The notes below the pieces were generated by a model. It saw only the letters and a program-made list of their open reading frames with translations. It was not told the DNA's origin and made no database searches. The position numbers and the translations under genes are program-made. A stretch of DNA of 7,136 nt from Pseudomonadota bacterium (GTDB lineage Bacteria > Pseudomonadota > Gammaproteobacteria > Steroidobacterales > Steroidobacteraceae), in contig JAJXWE010000071.1 in NCBI GenBank assembly GCA_021781775.1, positions 1-7,136 on the forward strand. Direction: 5' to 3'. Positions 1-6,413 of this stretch are shown here, one piece after another (position 1 is the stretch's first letter; each line of letters begins with the position of its first letter).

Positions 1-437
1 TGTACCGGGTGTCCTGGGGCGCCAAGCCAGCGATCATCCAGGGCAAGCCGGCGGTGCTGTCCTTCTACCGCAGCGTCGGCGAGACGGTGTTGTGGCATTC
101 GGACGACCGGCTAGCCGTGGCCGATTGGGGCATCTGCGATGAGATCACCTTTCATCAGCTCGCCCGCGGCGTCGACCTCGCCGCCCTCGGGTACGTGCTC
201 GAGCGCGCCGACCGGCTCTATCACGTCTCGAGCCGACAGGCGTTCATCTGGCCCTACGATGCGCGGGCGCGGCTGGCCGGCGAGCACCTGTACGAGGACA
301 AGACGAGTCTGCGAATCGAGGAGATTCCGCCCGAGGAGGCAATCACGCCTGCGCGGGTTCGCCAGATCCATCGCGAGCAGCTGGCGGAACTCGAGGCGCG
401 GATGGGCGCGCGCTTCTGGGTGTTCGCGACACCCTGA
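1..437 (+). CDS. Small protein, possibly SnoaL/NTF2-like, partial at 5' end
   Basis: The reading frame is open from the left edge (first full codon at 3, reading Y-R-V-S-W-G) to a TGA at 435-437, so the true start lies outside the window. The GTG at 9 is probably internal. About 144 residues are visible. There is no signal peptide or membrane segment in this part. The pattern GKPAVLSFYR near the visible N-terminus, followed by alternating hydrophobic strands (VLWHSDDRLAVADWGI) and a tail containing GEHLYEDKTSLRIEEI, recalls small SnoaL/NTF2-like alpha+beta barrel proteins. Members of that fold serve as cyclases, isomerases or dehydratases of polyketides, steroids and aromatics. This is recognition of overall pattern only; I see no diagnostic catalytic residues and cannot assign a reaction. 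The gene converges on the minus-strand operon with a 42-bp gap, so it is transcribed separately. It could equally be an unrelated conserved hypothetical protein. That it is a real gene is likely; the family is tentative. Confidence 0.6.
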   Translation, partial: YRVSWGAKPAIIQGKPAVLSFYRSVGETVLWHSDDRLAVADWGICDEITFHQLARGVDLAALGYVLERADRLYHVSSRQAFIWPYDARARLAGEHLYEDKTSLRIEEIPPEEAITPARVRQIHREQLAELEARMGARFWVFATP

Positions 438-479
438 GCCTGCGCCCGCAGGACGTGGAACGAGCAGGACCGCTCGGGG
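438..479. terminator. Convergent intergenic gap with two small hairpins
   Basis: This 42-bp gap separates the ends of two converging genes. It contains two perfect inverted repeats in tandem: CCTGC (439-443) with GCAGG (448-452) around a 4-nt loop, and CGAGC (461-465) with GCTCG (472-476) around a 6-nt loop. Both stems are GC-only or nearly so and sit where a bidirectional terminator would be expected. No T-tract follows on either strand, so an intrinsic terminator is only weakly supported, and 5-bp stems arise easily by chance in DNA this GC-rich. Confidence 0.25.
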
Positions 480-1184
480 TCAGGCCGCCCCGAGTGCAGC
501 GAGTTCCAGCGCCAGCGGGCCCGGACGGGAGAGAAACGGCGAGTGACTGGTCTCGAGCTCGATCGCCCGGCTCGTGCGGGGCGCGAACAGTCCCCGCTGC
601 AGCTCGAGCGGCATCACGCAGTCCAGCGTACAGACGATGTACGTCGAGCGGATGTGCCGCCATGCGGGGTCCTCGACGGGCTCGGCGAACGGGGTCGTTG
701 GCTGACGGCGCAGCCTGCCGACCGCCCACTGCTGGGTGTTCGCATCGCAGTCGCCGAAGAACAGTGCCGCCGCGTGCGCCAGATCCGGCAGGCTCATTCC
801 CTGCTCATCCACGCCGATCCACGGGGCGGGCTTTCCGTCGCCCATCGCAAACAACGACTGCCCTCGCTCGGGAACGAAGGCGCACAGATACGCCAGCTGC
901 GCTACGCGCGGGTGCGCACCGACCGTCGGATGCGAGATGACCATGCCGCCGTAGGAATGGCCGCACACCAGCACCTCGCCGGGCAGCGCTTCGATCGCTG
1001 CACGCACGGCCTCGGCGTCCCCCGAGAGATCCGCTCCCGGCGGCGGATCGATCCCGGTGCTCGGCAAGTCGACCGCGCGCACGACGAACCCGTTCTGCTC
1101 AAGCAGCGGAACCACGCGCGCCCAGCACCAGCTGCCATGCCACGCACCGTGCACGAGCACGACGGACCGGATGGATCGCCTCAA
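480..1184 (-). CDS. Alpha/beta-fold hydrolase, last gene of the operon
   Basis: A predicted cytoplasmic alpha/beta hydrolase of 234 residues, close to the usual size for compact members. It shows the oxyanion-hole motif HGAWHGSW (residues 12-19) right after the first strand VVLVHG, the nucleophile elbow GHSYGG (Ser77), a plausible acid Asp188 after a late strand (YIVCTLD), and the catalytic His214 in TSHSPFLSRP near the C-terminus. This pattern matches the esterase / hydroxynitrile-lyase-like branch, whose members cleave esters, lactones or C-C bonds; the substrate cannot be read from sequence. I chose the TTG at 1184 as the start. It overlaps the TGA of the upstream phosphatase gene (TTGA), has GGAG 8 nt upstream, and places the first strand normally; no ATG exists between there and VLVHG. 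A longer frame running upstream lies wholly inside the phosphatase gene and encodes a low-complexity Arg/Ala stretch. By position it may process the product of the carboxylase genes, for example by hydrolysing an ester, lactone or beta-dicarbonyl; that is inference. Confidence 0.9.
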   Translation of the reverse strand: MRRSIRSVVLVHGAWHGSWCWARVVPLLEQNGFVVRAVDLPSTGIDPPPGADLSGDAEAVRAAIEALPGEVLVCGHSYGGMVISHPTVGAHPRVAQLAYLCAFVPERGQSLFAMGDGKPAPWIGVDEQGMSLPDLAHAAALFFGDCDANTQQWAVGRLRRQPTTPFAEPVEDPAWRHIRSTYIVCTLDCVMPLELQRGLFAPRTSRAIELETSHSPFLSRPGPLALELAALGAA

Positions 1185-2029
1185 GCCCCGGTCTCCGCGG
1201 CAATGCAGCGCAGCACTTCGCGCAGATCGGTCAGCACGCGATGCGGGCGGGATCGCGCCGGTTGGCGCAACCATTCGTCGCGGCTGGTCGTACCGGTTGT
1301 CACCGCGAGCGCGGTCGCTCCACCGCGGCGTGCCATCACGCCCTCGACGATCGGATCGTCACCCACCACGCCGACGTGCGGCATCGCCGTGCCGAGACGC
1401 TGCGCGACGAAGCGCAGCGCGTGCATGGAGGGCTTGCCCATCACCCGGACCGGCGCTCGGGTCAGACGTCGGATCGCCCCGACGATCGCGAAGCTGTAGC
1501 CGATCGTCCGCCCCTGCCGGGTGGCGAAGAACGGGACGTCCGAGGCCGAGAACAGCTTCGCGCCGCTCCAGATAGCCTGCGTGGCGGTCTCGATGTCCTT
1601 CATGCCACATTCGGGGTGCCAGCCGACATAGACCGCGTCGACCTCGGTCGCGGCGCTCTCGCCCGTGTACACGGTCTCGATGCCGGCCTCCTCGAGTGCA
1701 TGTCCGACGCCGCGCGTGCCCAACACCAGGACGCGCCGCACGGAGCGCCGGGACAGGTAGTGCGCCGTCACGCTGGAGGGCGTGATCATCTGTTCGTCGG
1801 CAATCGGCAGCCCGGACTTGCGCAGCTTCGCCGCCTGCTCGACCGGCGGATAATTGCTGCCGTTGGTAAGCAGAACGAAGGGGAAATCCCGCTCGCGCAG
1901 GGCGGTGATGGTCTCGATCGCGCCGGGCAGCACCTGATAGGCTCCCAGCGACCGGTCGCTCAACAGCAGCGTGCCATCGACGTCGAACATCAGCCCCTTG
2001 ATCGGCGGCGGCCGGTAATCGATGTTCAT
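1181..2029 (-). CDS. HAD-superfamily subclass IIA phosphatase (NagD-like)
   Basis: A 282-residue predicted Mg-dependent phosphatase of HAD subclass IIA, the group that includes NagD, HDHD2-type enzymes and phosphoglycolate phosphatases. Motif I is FDVDGTLL (nucleophile Asp16, general acid Asp18), motif II is LLTNGS (Thr55), motif III is the Lys in GKPS (Lys199), and motif IV is VVGDDPIVEG (Asp224, Asp225, Glu229). The large type-IIA cap lies between motifs II and III (about residues 75-190). In most relatives the acidic residue five positions after the GD aspartate is Asp; here it is Glu229. That is conservative, and I believe it has precedent in some IIA subgroups. The ATG at 2029 follows the carboxyltransferase stop by 7 nt with no clear Shine-Dalgarno, so translation probably depends on coupling. 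The operon position after a phosphotransferase pair and a carboxylase suggests that it removes phosphate from a pathway intermediate or from a dead-end phospho-ester; this is inference. The family call is firm, the substrate unknown. Confidence 0.93.
   Translation of the reverse strand: MNIDYRPPPIKGLMFDVDGTLLLSDRSLGAYQVLPGAIETITALRERDFPFVLLTNGSNYPPVEQAAKLRKSGLPIADEQMITPSSVTAHYLSRRSVRRVLVLGTRGVGHALEEAGIETVYTGESAATEVDAVYVGWHPECGMKDIETATQAIWSGAKLFSASDVPFFATRQGRTIGYSFAIVGAIRRLTRAPVRVMGKPSMHALRFVAQRLGTAMPHVGVVGDDPIVEGVMARRGGATALAVTTGTTSRDEWLRQPARSRPHRVLTDLREVLRCIAAETGA
1193..1196 (-). promoter_or_regulatory. Shine-Dalgarno for the hydrolase TTG start
   Basis: GGAG on the minus strand ends 8 nt before the TTG at 1184. 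It decides the start of the hydrolase, because no ATG or better-placed GTG precedes the essential first strand. The site lies inside the last codons of the phosphatase gene, as expected for translational coupling. Confidence 0.65.
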
Positions 2030-2036
2030 GACGCCG

Positions 2037-3533
2037 TCACTGCGCGCCGGCGGGGCGCTGCGCCCGCGCGGCGACTCGACGCAGCCGCAGCTGGAAGCCC
2101 TCTTTCTGCACGGACACCTCCGACAGGTCGTCGCGCGCCGTGAGCTTGCGGATCAGATCGAGCACCGGGCGGCTCGCGGGATCGTAGCGCCGAGGCGCCG
2201 GACCGGCTGCGAGCATTGCGTCGACCTGCGCCTGCGGCATTGTCGCGCGCAGCAGCAATTCCTCATCCGCGAGACCCTTGCCAAGCTTGCTGCGCAGCTC
2301 TGCGACGGACGGCATTGGTGGCTCCGCTTCCAGCTCGCGCGTGCGCGGCAGCGAGGCGATCCGCTCCATGACGTTCGGCTCGATCGGCACCGTGGGCCTG
2401 CCGAAGCGGCCGATCGCGTAGCGAATGAGTTCATCGGGCACCACCGAGTACCGCTCCGGGCTCGTGACGTTCATGACTGCCTGAGTGAGCAGGATCTGCG
2501 AGAACGGAGTCATGACGATGGGCCAGCCGAGTTCCTGGCGCACGCGTCCCAACTCCTCGATCACCGCTCCTTCGAGGTGGGCGACGCGGCTCTCCCTGAG
2601 GTGACGACGCATGGTCCCGACCATGCCGCCGGGCAGCTGGTGATGCTGGTAGCCGGCGTCGAACCCCTGCGGGCTGCCGCTCGGCAGTCCCTCCGCCTCC
2701 GCGAGACGGGTGAAGTAGCTCTCGAGCTCGGTCAGCGCCTCGGTATCGATTTGCACGGTATGACCCGATGCACGCAGGTTCGCGACCATTCGCCCGGCGG
2801 GCGGATTGGAGATGCCGTCGGCCGCCGCACCGGAGGCGCACTGCAGGGCGCTCACGCCCAGATCGGGCGCCTCGAGATAGGTGTGCTCGGCGAGACCGAT
2901 CGTGCAGTGCGAATGCAGCTCGAGCGGCTTTCCGGCGATGCGCGCCTTGATCGCCGGAATCAGCGTTGCGGCACGCTTCGGGGACAACAGGCCGCCCGGA
3001 TCCTTGATGTAGAGCGCATCGACATCCGCGCAGGCGGCAAGCCGGCTCGCGCGTTGCGCATAGTACGCGTCGTCGTGGATCGGACTGATGGTGAACACGA
3101 GCGCGGCAATGACGTACTCGCCGCCGCCGGCCTTGATCATGCGGGCGCAGGCGATGTTCGCCTCCGCGTCGTTCATCGGGTCGGCCAGGCAGAAGCGCCG
3201 GATGCCGTTGCGTGCCAGGGCCTGGAAGGCAAGCGCCATGAACTCCGGGCTGGCCGTCTCCCAGGAGATGAAGCGAAAGCCGGTGGACATGAACTGCAGC
3301 GGGGTGCGGGGCGTGGCCGCGGCCATCAGCCGGATGCGCTCCCAGGGGTCCTCCCGCTTGTAGCGCACCGCCACCCCCATGTGGGTCGACGTCGTGAAGT
3401 CGATTGCCTTGAAGCCCACCCGGTCCATCACGGGCGCGATCGTCAGCGTCCTGGCGGTGTCGATGCCCAGTGCGGCCCAGACGCATTGGTTACCGTCCCG
3501 CAGGGACGTCTCGACCAGTTGAATGTCAGCCAC
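2037..3533 (-). CDS. Carboxyltransferase subunit of a biotin-dependent carboxylase (PYC/OadA-type), atypical substrate site
   Basis: A 498-residue protein of the DRE-TIM (HMGL-like) plus PYC_OADA family, which moves CO2 from carboxybiotin to an acceptor in pyruvate carboxylase, oxaloacetate decarboxylase and transcarboxylase 5S. The TIM barrel starts at residue 4 with ETSLRDGNQ (family: DTTLRDAHQ), giving the likely metal ligand Asp13 and Gln16. EDPWERIRLM (61-70) matches the family EDPWERL segment. YIKDPGGLL carries the presumed carbamylated Lys177, and LHSHCTIG supplies His207 and His209 as metal ligands. The C-terminal PYC_OADA part keeps QLPGGMVGTM (299-308) and TPFSQILLTQAVMNV (342-356). 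The family RGxN motif, whose Arg binds the pyruvate carboxylate, is replaced by STGF with Thr84 in the Arg position, so pyruvate is unlikely to be the substrate. The protein has no biotinyl domain of its own. Its last 40 residues resemble the N-terminus of the neighbouring carrier protein. The GTG at 3533 has GGAGG 6 nt upstream and overlaps the biotin carboxylase gene by 8 nt. Confidence 0.92.
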   Translation of the reverse strand: MADIQLVETSLRDGNQCVWAALGIDTARTLTIAPVMDRVGFKAIDFTTSTHMGVAVRYKREDPWERIRLMAAATPRTPLQFMSTGFRFISWETASPEFMALAFQALARNGIRRFCLADPMNDAEANIACARMIKAGGGEYVIAALVFTISPIHDDAYYAQRASRLAACADVDALYIKDPGGLLSPKRAATLIPAIKARIAGKPLELHSHCTIGLAEHTYLEAPDLGVSALQCASGAAADGISNPPAGRMVANLRASGHTVQIDTEALTELESYFTRLAEAEGLPSGSPQGFDAGYQHHQLPGGMVGTMRRHLRESRVAHLEGAVIEELGRVRQELGWPIVMTPFSQILLTQAVMNVTSPERYSVVPDELIRYAIGRFGRPTVPIEPNVMERIASLPRTRELEAEPPMPSVAELRSKLGKGLADEELLLRATMPQAQVDAMLAAGPAPRRYDPASRPVLDLIRKLTARDDLSEVSVQKEGFQLRLRRVAARAQRPAGAQ

Positions 3534-4899
3534 AGCGGGCCTCCACGGTAAACGGCGCGCCGCCGAGCAGACGCGCCAGGAACCCTGTGTCGACGCCGCC
3601 GGTCTGGAACTCCGAGTTCGCGAGCACCGTCGAGTGGAATGCCAGGTTGGTCGCGACTCCTCGGATGCGGGTCGAGGCGATGGCGCGCCACATGCGCTCG
3701 AGCGCATCCTCGCGATCCACGCCGTGTGCGATGATCTTGGCCATCAGCGAATCGTAGAACGGCGGAATGCGCGCACCCGTCTCGATGTGGGTATCGACGC
3801 GAATGCCCTCCCCGCCGGGCCAGCGCACCGCGCTCGCGCACCCGGGGCTCGGCAGAAAATCACGCGCCGGGTCCTCGGCGTTGACGCGGCACTCGATCGC
3901 ATGGCCGCGCCAGGTGACCTCGGATTGGCTCATCCGTAGTCCCTCGCCAGCCGCGATGGCGATCTGCTCGGCCACCAGATCGATGCCGGTAACCGCCTCC
4001 GTGACCGGATGCTCGACCTGGATGCGAGCATTCATCTCCAGAAAATAGAATTCGCCGCGCTCAAGGTCCACCAGAAACTCCACCGTGCCGGCGCCCCGGT
4101 ACGCCAGGCGCGCTGCGAACCGGATCGCCGCCTCGTGCAGCCGCTGGCGCATGGACTCGGGCAGCCCCGGGGCCGGAGTCTCCTCGATGAGCTTTTGGTA
4201 ACGGCGCTGTACCGAGCAATCCCGCTCCCCCAGATGGATGACGCGTCCCTGCCCATCACCGAGAACCTGAACCTCCACGTGCCGCCCGTGGCTGACGAAG
4301 CGCTCGACGTAGACTCGTGCGTCGCCAAAAGCCGCGCCGGCCTCGGATCCGGCCAGTTGCAGAGCGTGCGGCAACTCCGCGGCGCTCTCGGCACGCTTCA
4401 TGCCGCGTCCCCCACCGCCACCGACCGCCTTGACCAGCAACGGAAAGCCGATTTGGCGGGCCAGCACCGCAGCGTCCTCGACGGAGGTGACGGCTCCTCC
4501 CGGAACCACCGGTACCTGCGCGGCCTGCGCCTGCGCGCGAGCGCGCAGCTTGTCGCCCACGGCCTCGATCTGCCCGGCGGTCGGACCGATGAAGACGATG
4601 CCGTGCTCCTCGCAGGCTCGGGCCAGCGTCTGGCGCTCCGAGAGAAATCCGTAGCCCGGATGAATCGCATCGGCGTGAACCGCGAGCGCCGCCGCAACAA
4701 TCGTGTCGACCTTGAGGTAGCTGTCGCTTGCGCGCGAGGGACCGATGCACACCGTGCGATCGGCGAGTCGCGCTGGCACCGAGGCGCAGTCCACCTCCGA
4801 GGCCGCCAGAACCGCCTCGATTCCCAGGCGCCGACAGGTGCGGATAATGCGCAGTGCGATCTCGCCGCGGTTGGCGATCAGGATGCGACGTAGCGTCAC
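3526..4899 (-). CDS. Biotin carboxylase subunit (AccC-type)
   Basis: A 457-residue biotin carboxylase, about the length of free-standing AccC, which uses ATP and bicarbonate to carboxylate the biotin of the carrier protein in the cytoplasm. The N-terminal domain begins with ILIANRGEIALRI (6-18) and includes HPGYGFLSE (80-88). The ATP-grasp domain has the glycine loop VGGGGGRGMK (159-168), GERDCSVQRRYQK (224-236) and FLEMNARIQVEHPVTE (286-301). The C-terminal domain has ECRVNAEDP (336-344). Residues matching the known E. coli AccC active site are all present: Lys117, Lys157, His207, Lys236, Glu274, Glu288, Asn290, Arg292, Glu296 and Arg338. An active enzyme is therefore expected. The start is the GTG at 4899, which overlaps the stop of the carrier gene as GTGA. 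Only a weak AAGGG lies 9 nt upstream, so coupling probably drives translation. The genes on either side supply the carrier and the carboxyltransferase, so this subunit most likely serves this operon rather than housekeeping fatty-acid synthesis. Confidence 0.96.
   Translation of the reverse strand: MTLRRILIANRGEIALRIIRTCRRLGIEAVLAASEVDCASVPARLADRTVCIGPSRASDSYLKVDTIVAAALAVHADAIHPGYGFLSERQTLARACEEHGIVFIGPTAGQIEAVGDKLRARAQAQAAQVPVVPGGAVTSVEDAAVLARQIGFPLLVKAVGGGGGRGMKRAESAAELPHALQLAGSEAGAAFGDARVYVERFVSHGRHVEVQVLGDGQGRVIHLGERDCSVQRRYQKLIEETPAPGLPESMRQRLHEAAIRFAARLAYRGAGTVEFLVDLERGEFYFLEMNARIQVEHPVTEAVTGIDLVAEQIAIAAGEGLRMSQSEVTWRGHAIECRVNAEDPARDFLPSPGCASAVRWPGGEGIRVDTHIETGARIPPFYDSLMAKIIAHGVDREDALERMWRAIASTRIRGVATNLAFHSTVLANSEFQTGGVDTGFLARLLGGAPFTVEARCG
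3540..3544 (-). promoter_or_regulatory. Strong Shine-Dalgarno for the carboxyltransferase
   Basis: GGAGG on the minus strand sits 6 nt before the GTG at 3533. It fixes the start there rather than at in-frame codons as far up as 3707, which lie inside the biotin carboxylase gene and encode a non-homologous Ser/Arg-rich stretch. The site falls in the last codons of the biotin carboxylase gene. Confidence 0.8.
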
Positions 4900-5372
4900 G
4901 CGGCGGGGCCCTTGCGCACGCGCACCAGGGTCTGCCCGTACTCGACGAGAACACCGTCGTGCGCAGGGATCTCGACCACCGTCCCGCGGACTCCCGCCCG
5001 AACCGTGTTCATGAGCTTCATCACCTCGATGATGCCGATGATGGTCTGCTCCTCGACCACCGAGCCGATGTCGATGAACGGCGGCGCGCCGGGCTTCGGC
5101 GCCCGGTAGAACGTGCCGAGCAGCGGTGCGGCGACGTCCTGAGTGGATGTCCCGGCCGCACCGGCAACCGGCGCAGGTGCGGGCGCAGCCGCCGAAGCAT
5201 CGTGCGCGGGCGGACCGACAGGTCGCTGTGCCGGAGGCCGCATCTCTTCGCCCGCCGCTCCGTTGCGGCGCACACTGAGCTTCAGGCCATCGAGCTCCAG
5301 GGTGAGCTCGTCGAACTCCGATGCCTCGAGCAGCCGCGTGATCTCCGCGACGTCCTTTGCCGTAAGCGTCAC
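4896..5372 (-). CDS. Biotin carboxyl carrier protein (AccB-type)
   Basis: A 158-residue biotin carrier that shuttles CO2 between the biotin carboxylase and the carboxyltransferase. Residues 1-36 form an AccB-like N-terminal helix and strand pair. Residues 47-78 are a flexible linker rich in Pro and Ala. Residues 81-154 are the biotinyl domain, with APLLGTFYRAP at its start and the biotinylation site EVMKLMN (Lys119), close to the classic EAMKM. The segment APKPGAPPFID (91-101) corresponds to the thumb loop that marks AccB from acetyl-CoA carboxylase and is absent from many other biotinyl domains. The GTG at 5372 has a clear GGAGG 6 nt upstream and overlaps the stop of the preceding gene as GTGA. 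The longer upstream reading is the shadow of that gene. Because the carboxyltransferase here is of the pyruvate/oxaloacetate type and not AccAD, this AccB-like carrier works with an unusual partner. Confidence 0.96.
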   Translation of the reverse strand: MTLTAKDVAEITRLLEASEFDELTLELDGLKLSVRRNGAAGEEMRPPAQRPVGPPAHDASAAAPAPAPVAGAAGTSTQDVAAPLLGTFYRAPKPGAPPFIDIGSVVEEQTIIGIIEVMKLMNTVRAGVRGTVVEIPAHDGVLVEYGQTLVRVRKGPAA

Positions 5373-6409
5373 CTGCGACCTCCGAAGATGGTCATGACAT
5401 GGGCGAGAGGATTGCCGGCGGCGCGCGCCGCGGGCGCGGCCTCCTTCGAGGACCACACCGTCTCTGGCCGACTCTGCAGCAAAAGCACCTCGCCGCTGGT
5501 CCGCTCGACCGCCCACTCGATATCCTGAGGACAGCCGTAGTGGCGCTCGACACGCCGCGCAATGTCGCGCAGCGTCTGCAGTTCCTCGTCATTCAGACAC
5601 GGCGCGCCACGGGATGATTGCGGTACCGGGCGCGCCTCGATCCCCCCGCCGGCCGCCGGCGCATGGCATATCGCCTTGTCGGAAATCTCTCGCGCCGTGA
5701 TCTCACCGGTGACCTTGCCAACAACCCAGCGATCCGGCGTCACCTCGCCCCCGACGACGGCTGAGCCGAGCCCCCACGCGCCCTCGACGGTGATCACCGA
5801 GCGGTCGCCGCTCGTCGGACTGCGCGTGAACATCACCCCCGCGGTGCGCGCATCGACCATGGCCTGGACCACCACTGCCATGGCCACCGCCTGTTCCGGC
5901 AGATTCCGGCTGCGGCGGTAGCTCACCGACTCAACCGAGTACAGGCTCGCCCAGCAGCTGCGCACCCGCTGCAGGGTCTGGCCCAGATCCGGCACCCACA
6001 AATAGGTGTCTTGCAGCCCCGCGAAACTGGCATCGGCCGCATCTTCCGTGGTCGCCGAGGAGCGCACGGCGAGTGCCCGATCGTGCGCACCGCAGAGCCG
6101 GGCGTGGGCCGTCTCGATCTGTTCGCGCAAGTCCGCGGGCAGCGGCGCCTGCTCCAGGCGGCGGCGCACCGCTTCGCAACAGGCCGTGACTGCGGACAGA
6201 TCTTCGCCGCGCAGAGACTCGATGCGCCGGCGCACTGGGTACTCGGCCTCGATCGCCGCGAGGAAGCGCTCGAACGCCGCCGTTCTGACCACGAATCCCG
6301 GCGGAACGGCAATGCCCGCGCCCTGCAGCTCGCCGAGGCTCGCCCCTTTGCCTCCGACGTGTGGCCGCGCACTGAGATCGACGTCGGCGAACCAGCTGAT
6401 GTAACTCAT
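5369..6409 (-). CDS. Stand-alone PEP-synthase-type ATP-binding subunit (PPDK_N domain), phenylphosphate synthase beta-like
   Basis: A 346-residue protein made only of the N-terminal nucleotide-binding domain of PEP synthase / pyruvate phosphate dikinase. It shows GGKGASLGEL (19-28), VPPGFVV (35-41), AVRSSATTEDAADASFAGLQ (114-133), the MVDARTAGVMFT segment (184-195), EGAWGLGSAVVGGEVTPD (209-226) and the closing DIEWAVERTSGEVLLLQSRPET (split here as DIEWAVERT, 296-304, and LLLQSRPET, 309-317). These are the ATP-binding signatures of the family. PEP synthase itself is a single chain of about 800 residues, so this is a free domain. The known precedent is the roughly 40-kDa subunit of phenylphosphate synthase from phenol-degrading Thauera/Aromatoleum, which cleaves ATP and phosphorylates a histidine on its partner. 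The gene for such a partner lies immediately upstream. The ATG at 6409 begins MSYISWF, 4 nt after the partner's stop; a 38-residue upstream extension has no family similarity. No clear Shine-Dalgarno is visible. Family is firm; the acceptor is unknown. Confidence 0.9.
   Translation of the reverse strand: MSYISWFADVDLSARPHVGGKGASLGELQGAGIAVPPGFVVRTAAFERFLAAIEAEYPVRRRIESLRGEDLSAVTACCEAVRRRLEQAPLPADLREQIETAHARLCGAHDRALAVRSSATTEDAADASFAGLQDTYLWVPDLGQTLQRVRSCWASLYSVESVSYRRSRNLPEQAVAMAVVVQAMVDARTAGVMFTRSPTSGDRSVITVEGAWGLGSAVVGGEVTPDRWVVGKVTGEITAREISDKAICHAPAAGGGIEARPVPQSSRGAPCLNDEELQTLRDIARRVERHYGCPQDIEWAVERTSGEVLLLQSRPETVWSSKEAAPAARAAGNPLAHVMTIFGGRR
5379..5383 (-). promoter_or_regulatory. Strong Shine-Dalgarno for the carrier protein
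   Basis: GGAGG on the minus strand lies 6 nt before the GTG at 5372 and decides that start. It is one of the two strongest ribosome binding sites in the window, which fits a need for plentiful carrier protein. It lies within the last codons of the ATP-binding subunit gene. Confidence 0.8.
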
Positions 6410-6413
6410 GGAA

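Noticed and set aside
438..479. A strong intrinsic bidirectional terminator
   Set aside because: The hairpins have only 5-bp stems and no T-tract on either strand, so I list it only as a weak possibility.
543..2143. Two long plus-strand frames (543-1499 and 1241-2143) opposite the hydrolase and phosphatase genes
   Set aside because: Both are shadows: the minus strand carries full catalytic motifs there, while the plus-strand products are Arg-rich with no domain pattern.
2431..3486. A 351-codon minus-strand frame in a different phase inside the carboxyltransferase gene
   Set aside because: The product is Arg/His/Gly-rich out-of-frame reading of a conserved gene, with no plausible start signal.
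2022..3551. A 509-codon open frame on the plus strand opposite the carboxyltransferase gene
   Set aside because: It mirrors the codon structure of a clearly homologous minus-strand gene. Its product is rich in Arg, His, Gly and Ala with no recognisable motif. Long antisense frames are common in DNA this GC-rich.
4009..4893. A 294-codon plus-strand frame opposite the biotin carboxylase gene
   Set aside because: The minus strand encodes every known AccC active-site residue here; the opposite frame has no motif.
2037..5372. Pyruvate carboxylase or oxaloacetate decarboxylase as the product of the carrier, BC and CT genes
   Set aside because: The pyruvate-binding Arg motif of the carboxyltransferase is replaced, no membrane beta or gamma decarboxylase subunit is encoded nearby, and the gene neighbours are a phosphotransferase pair. 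I therefore kept the general carboxylase call.
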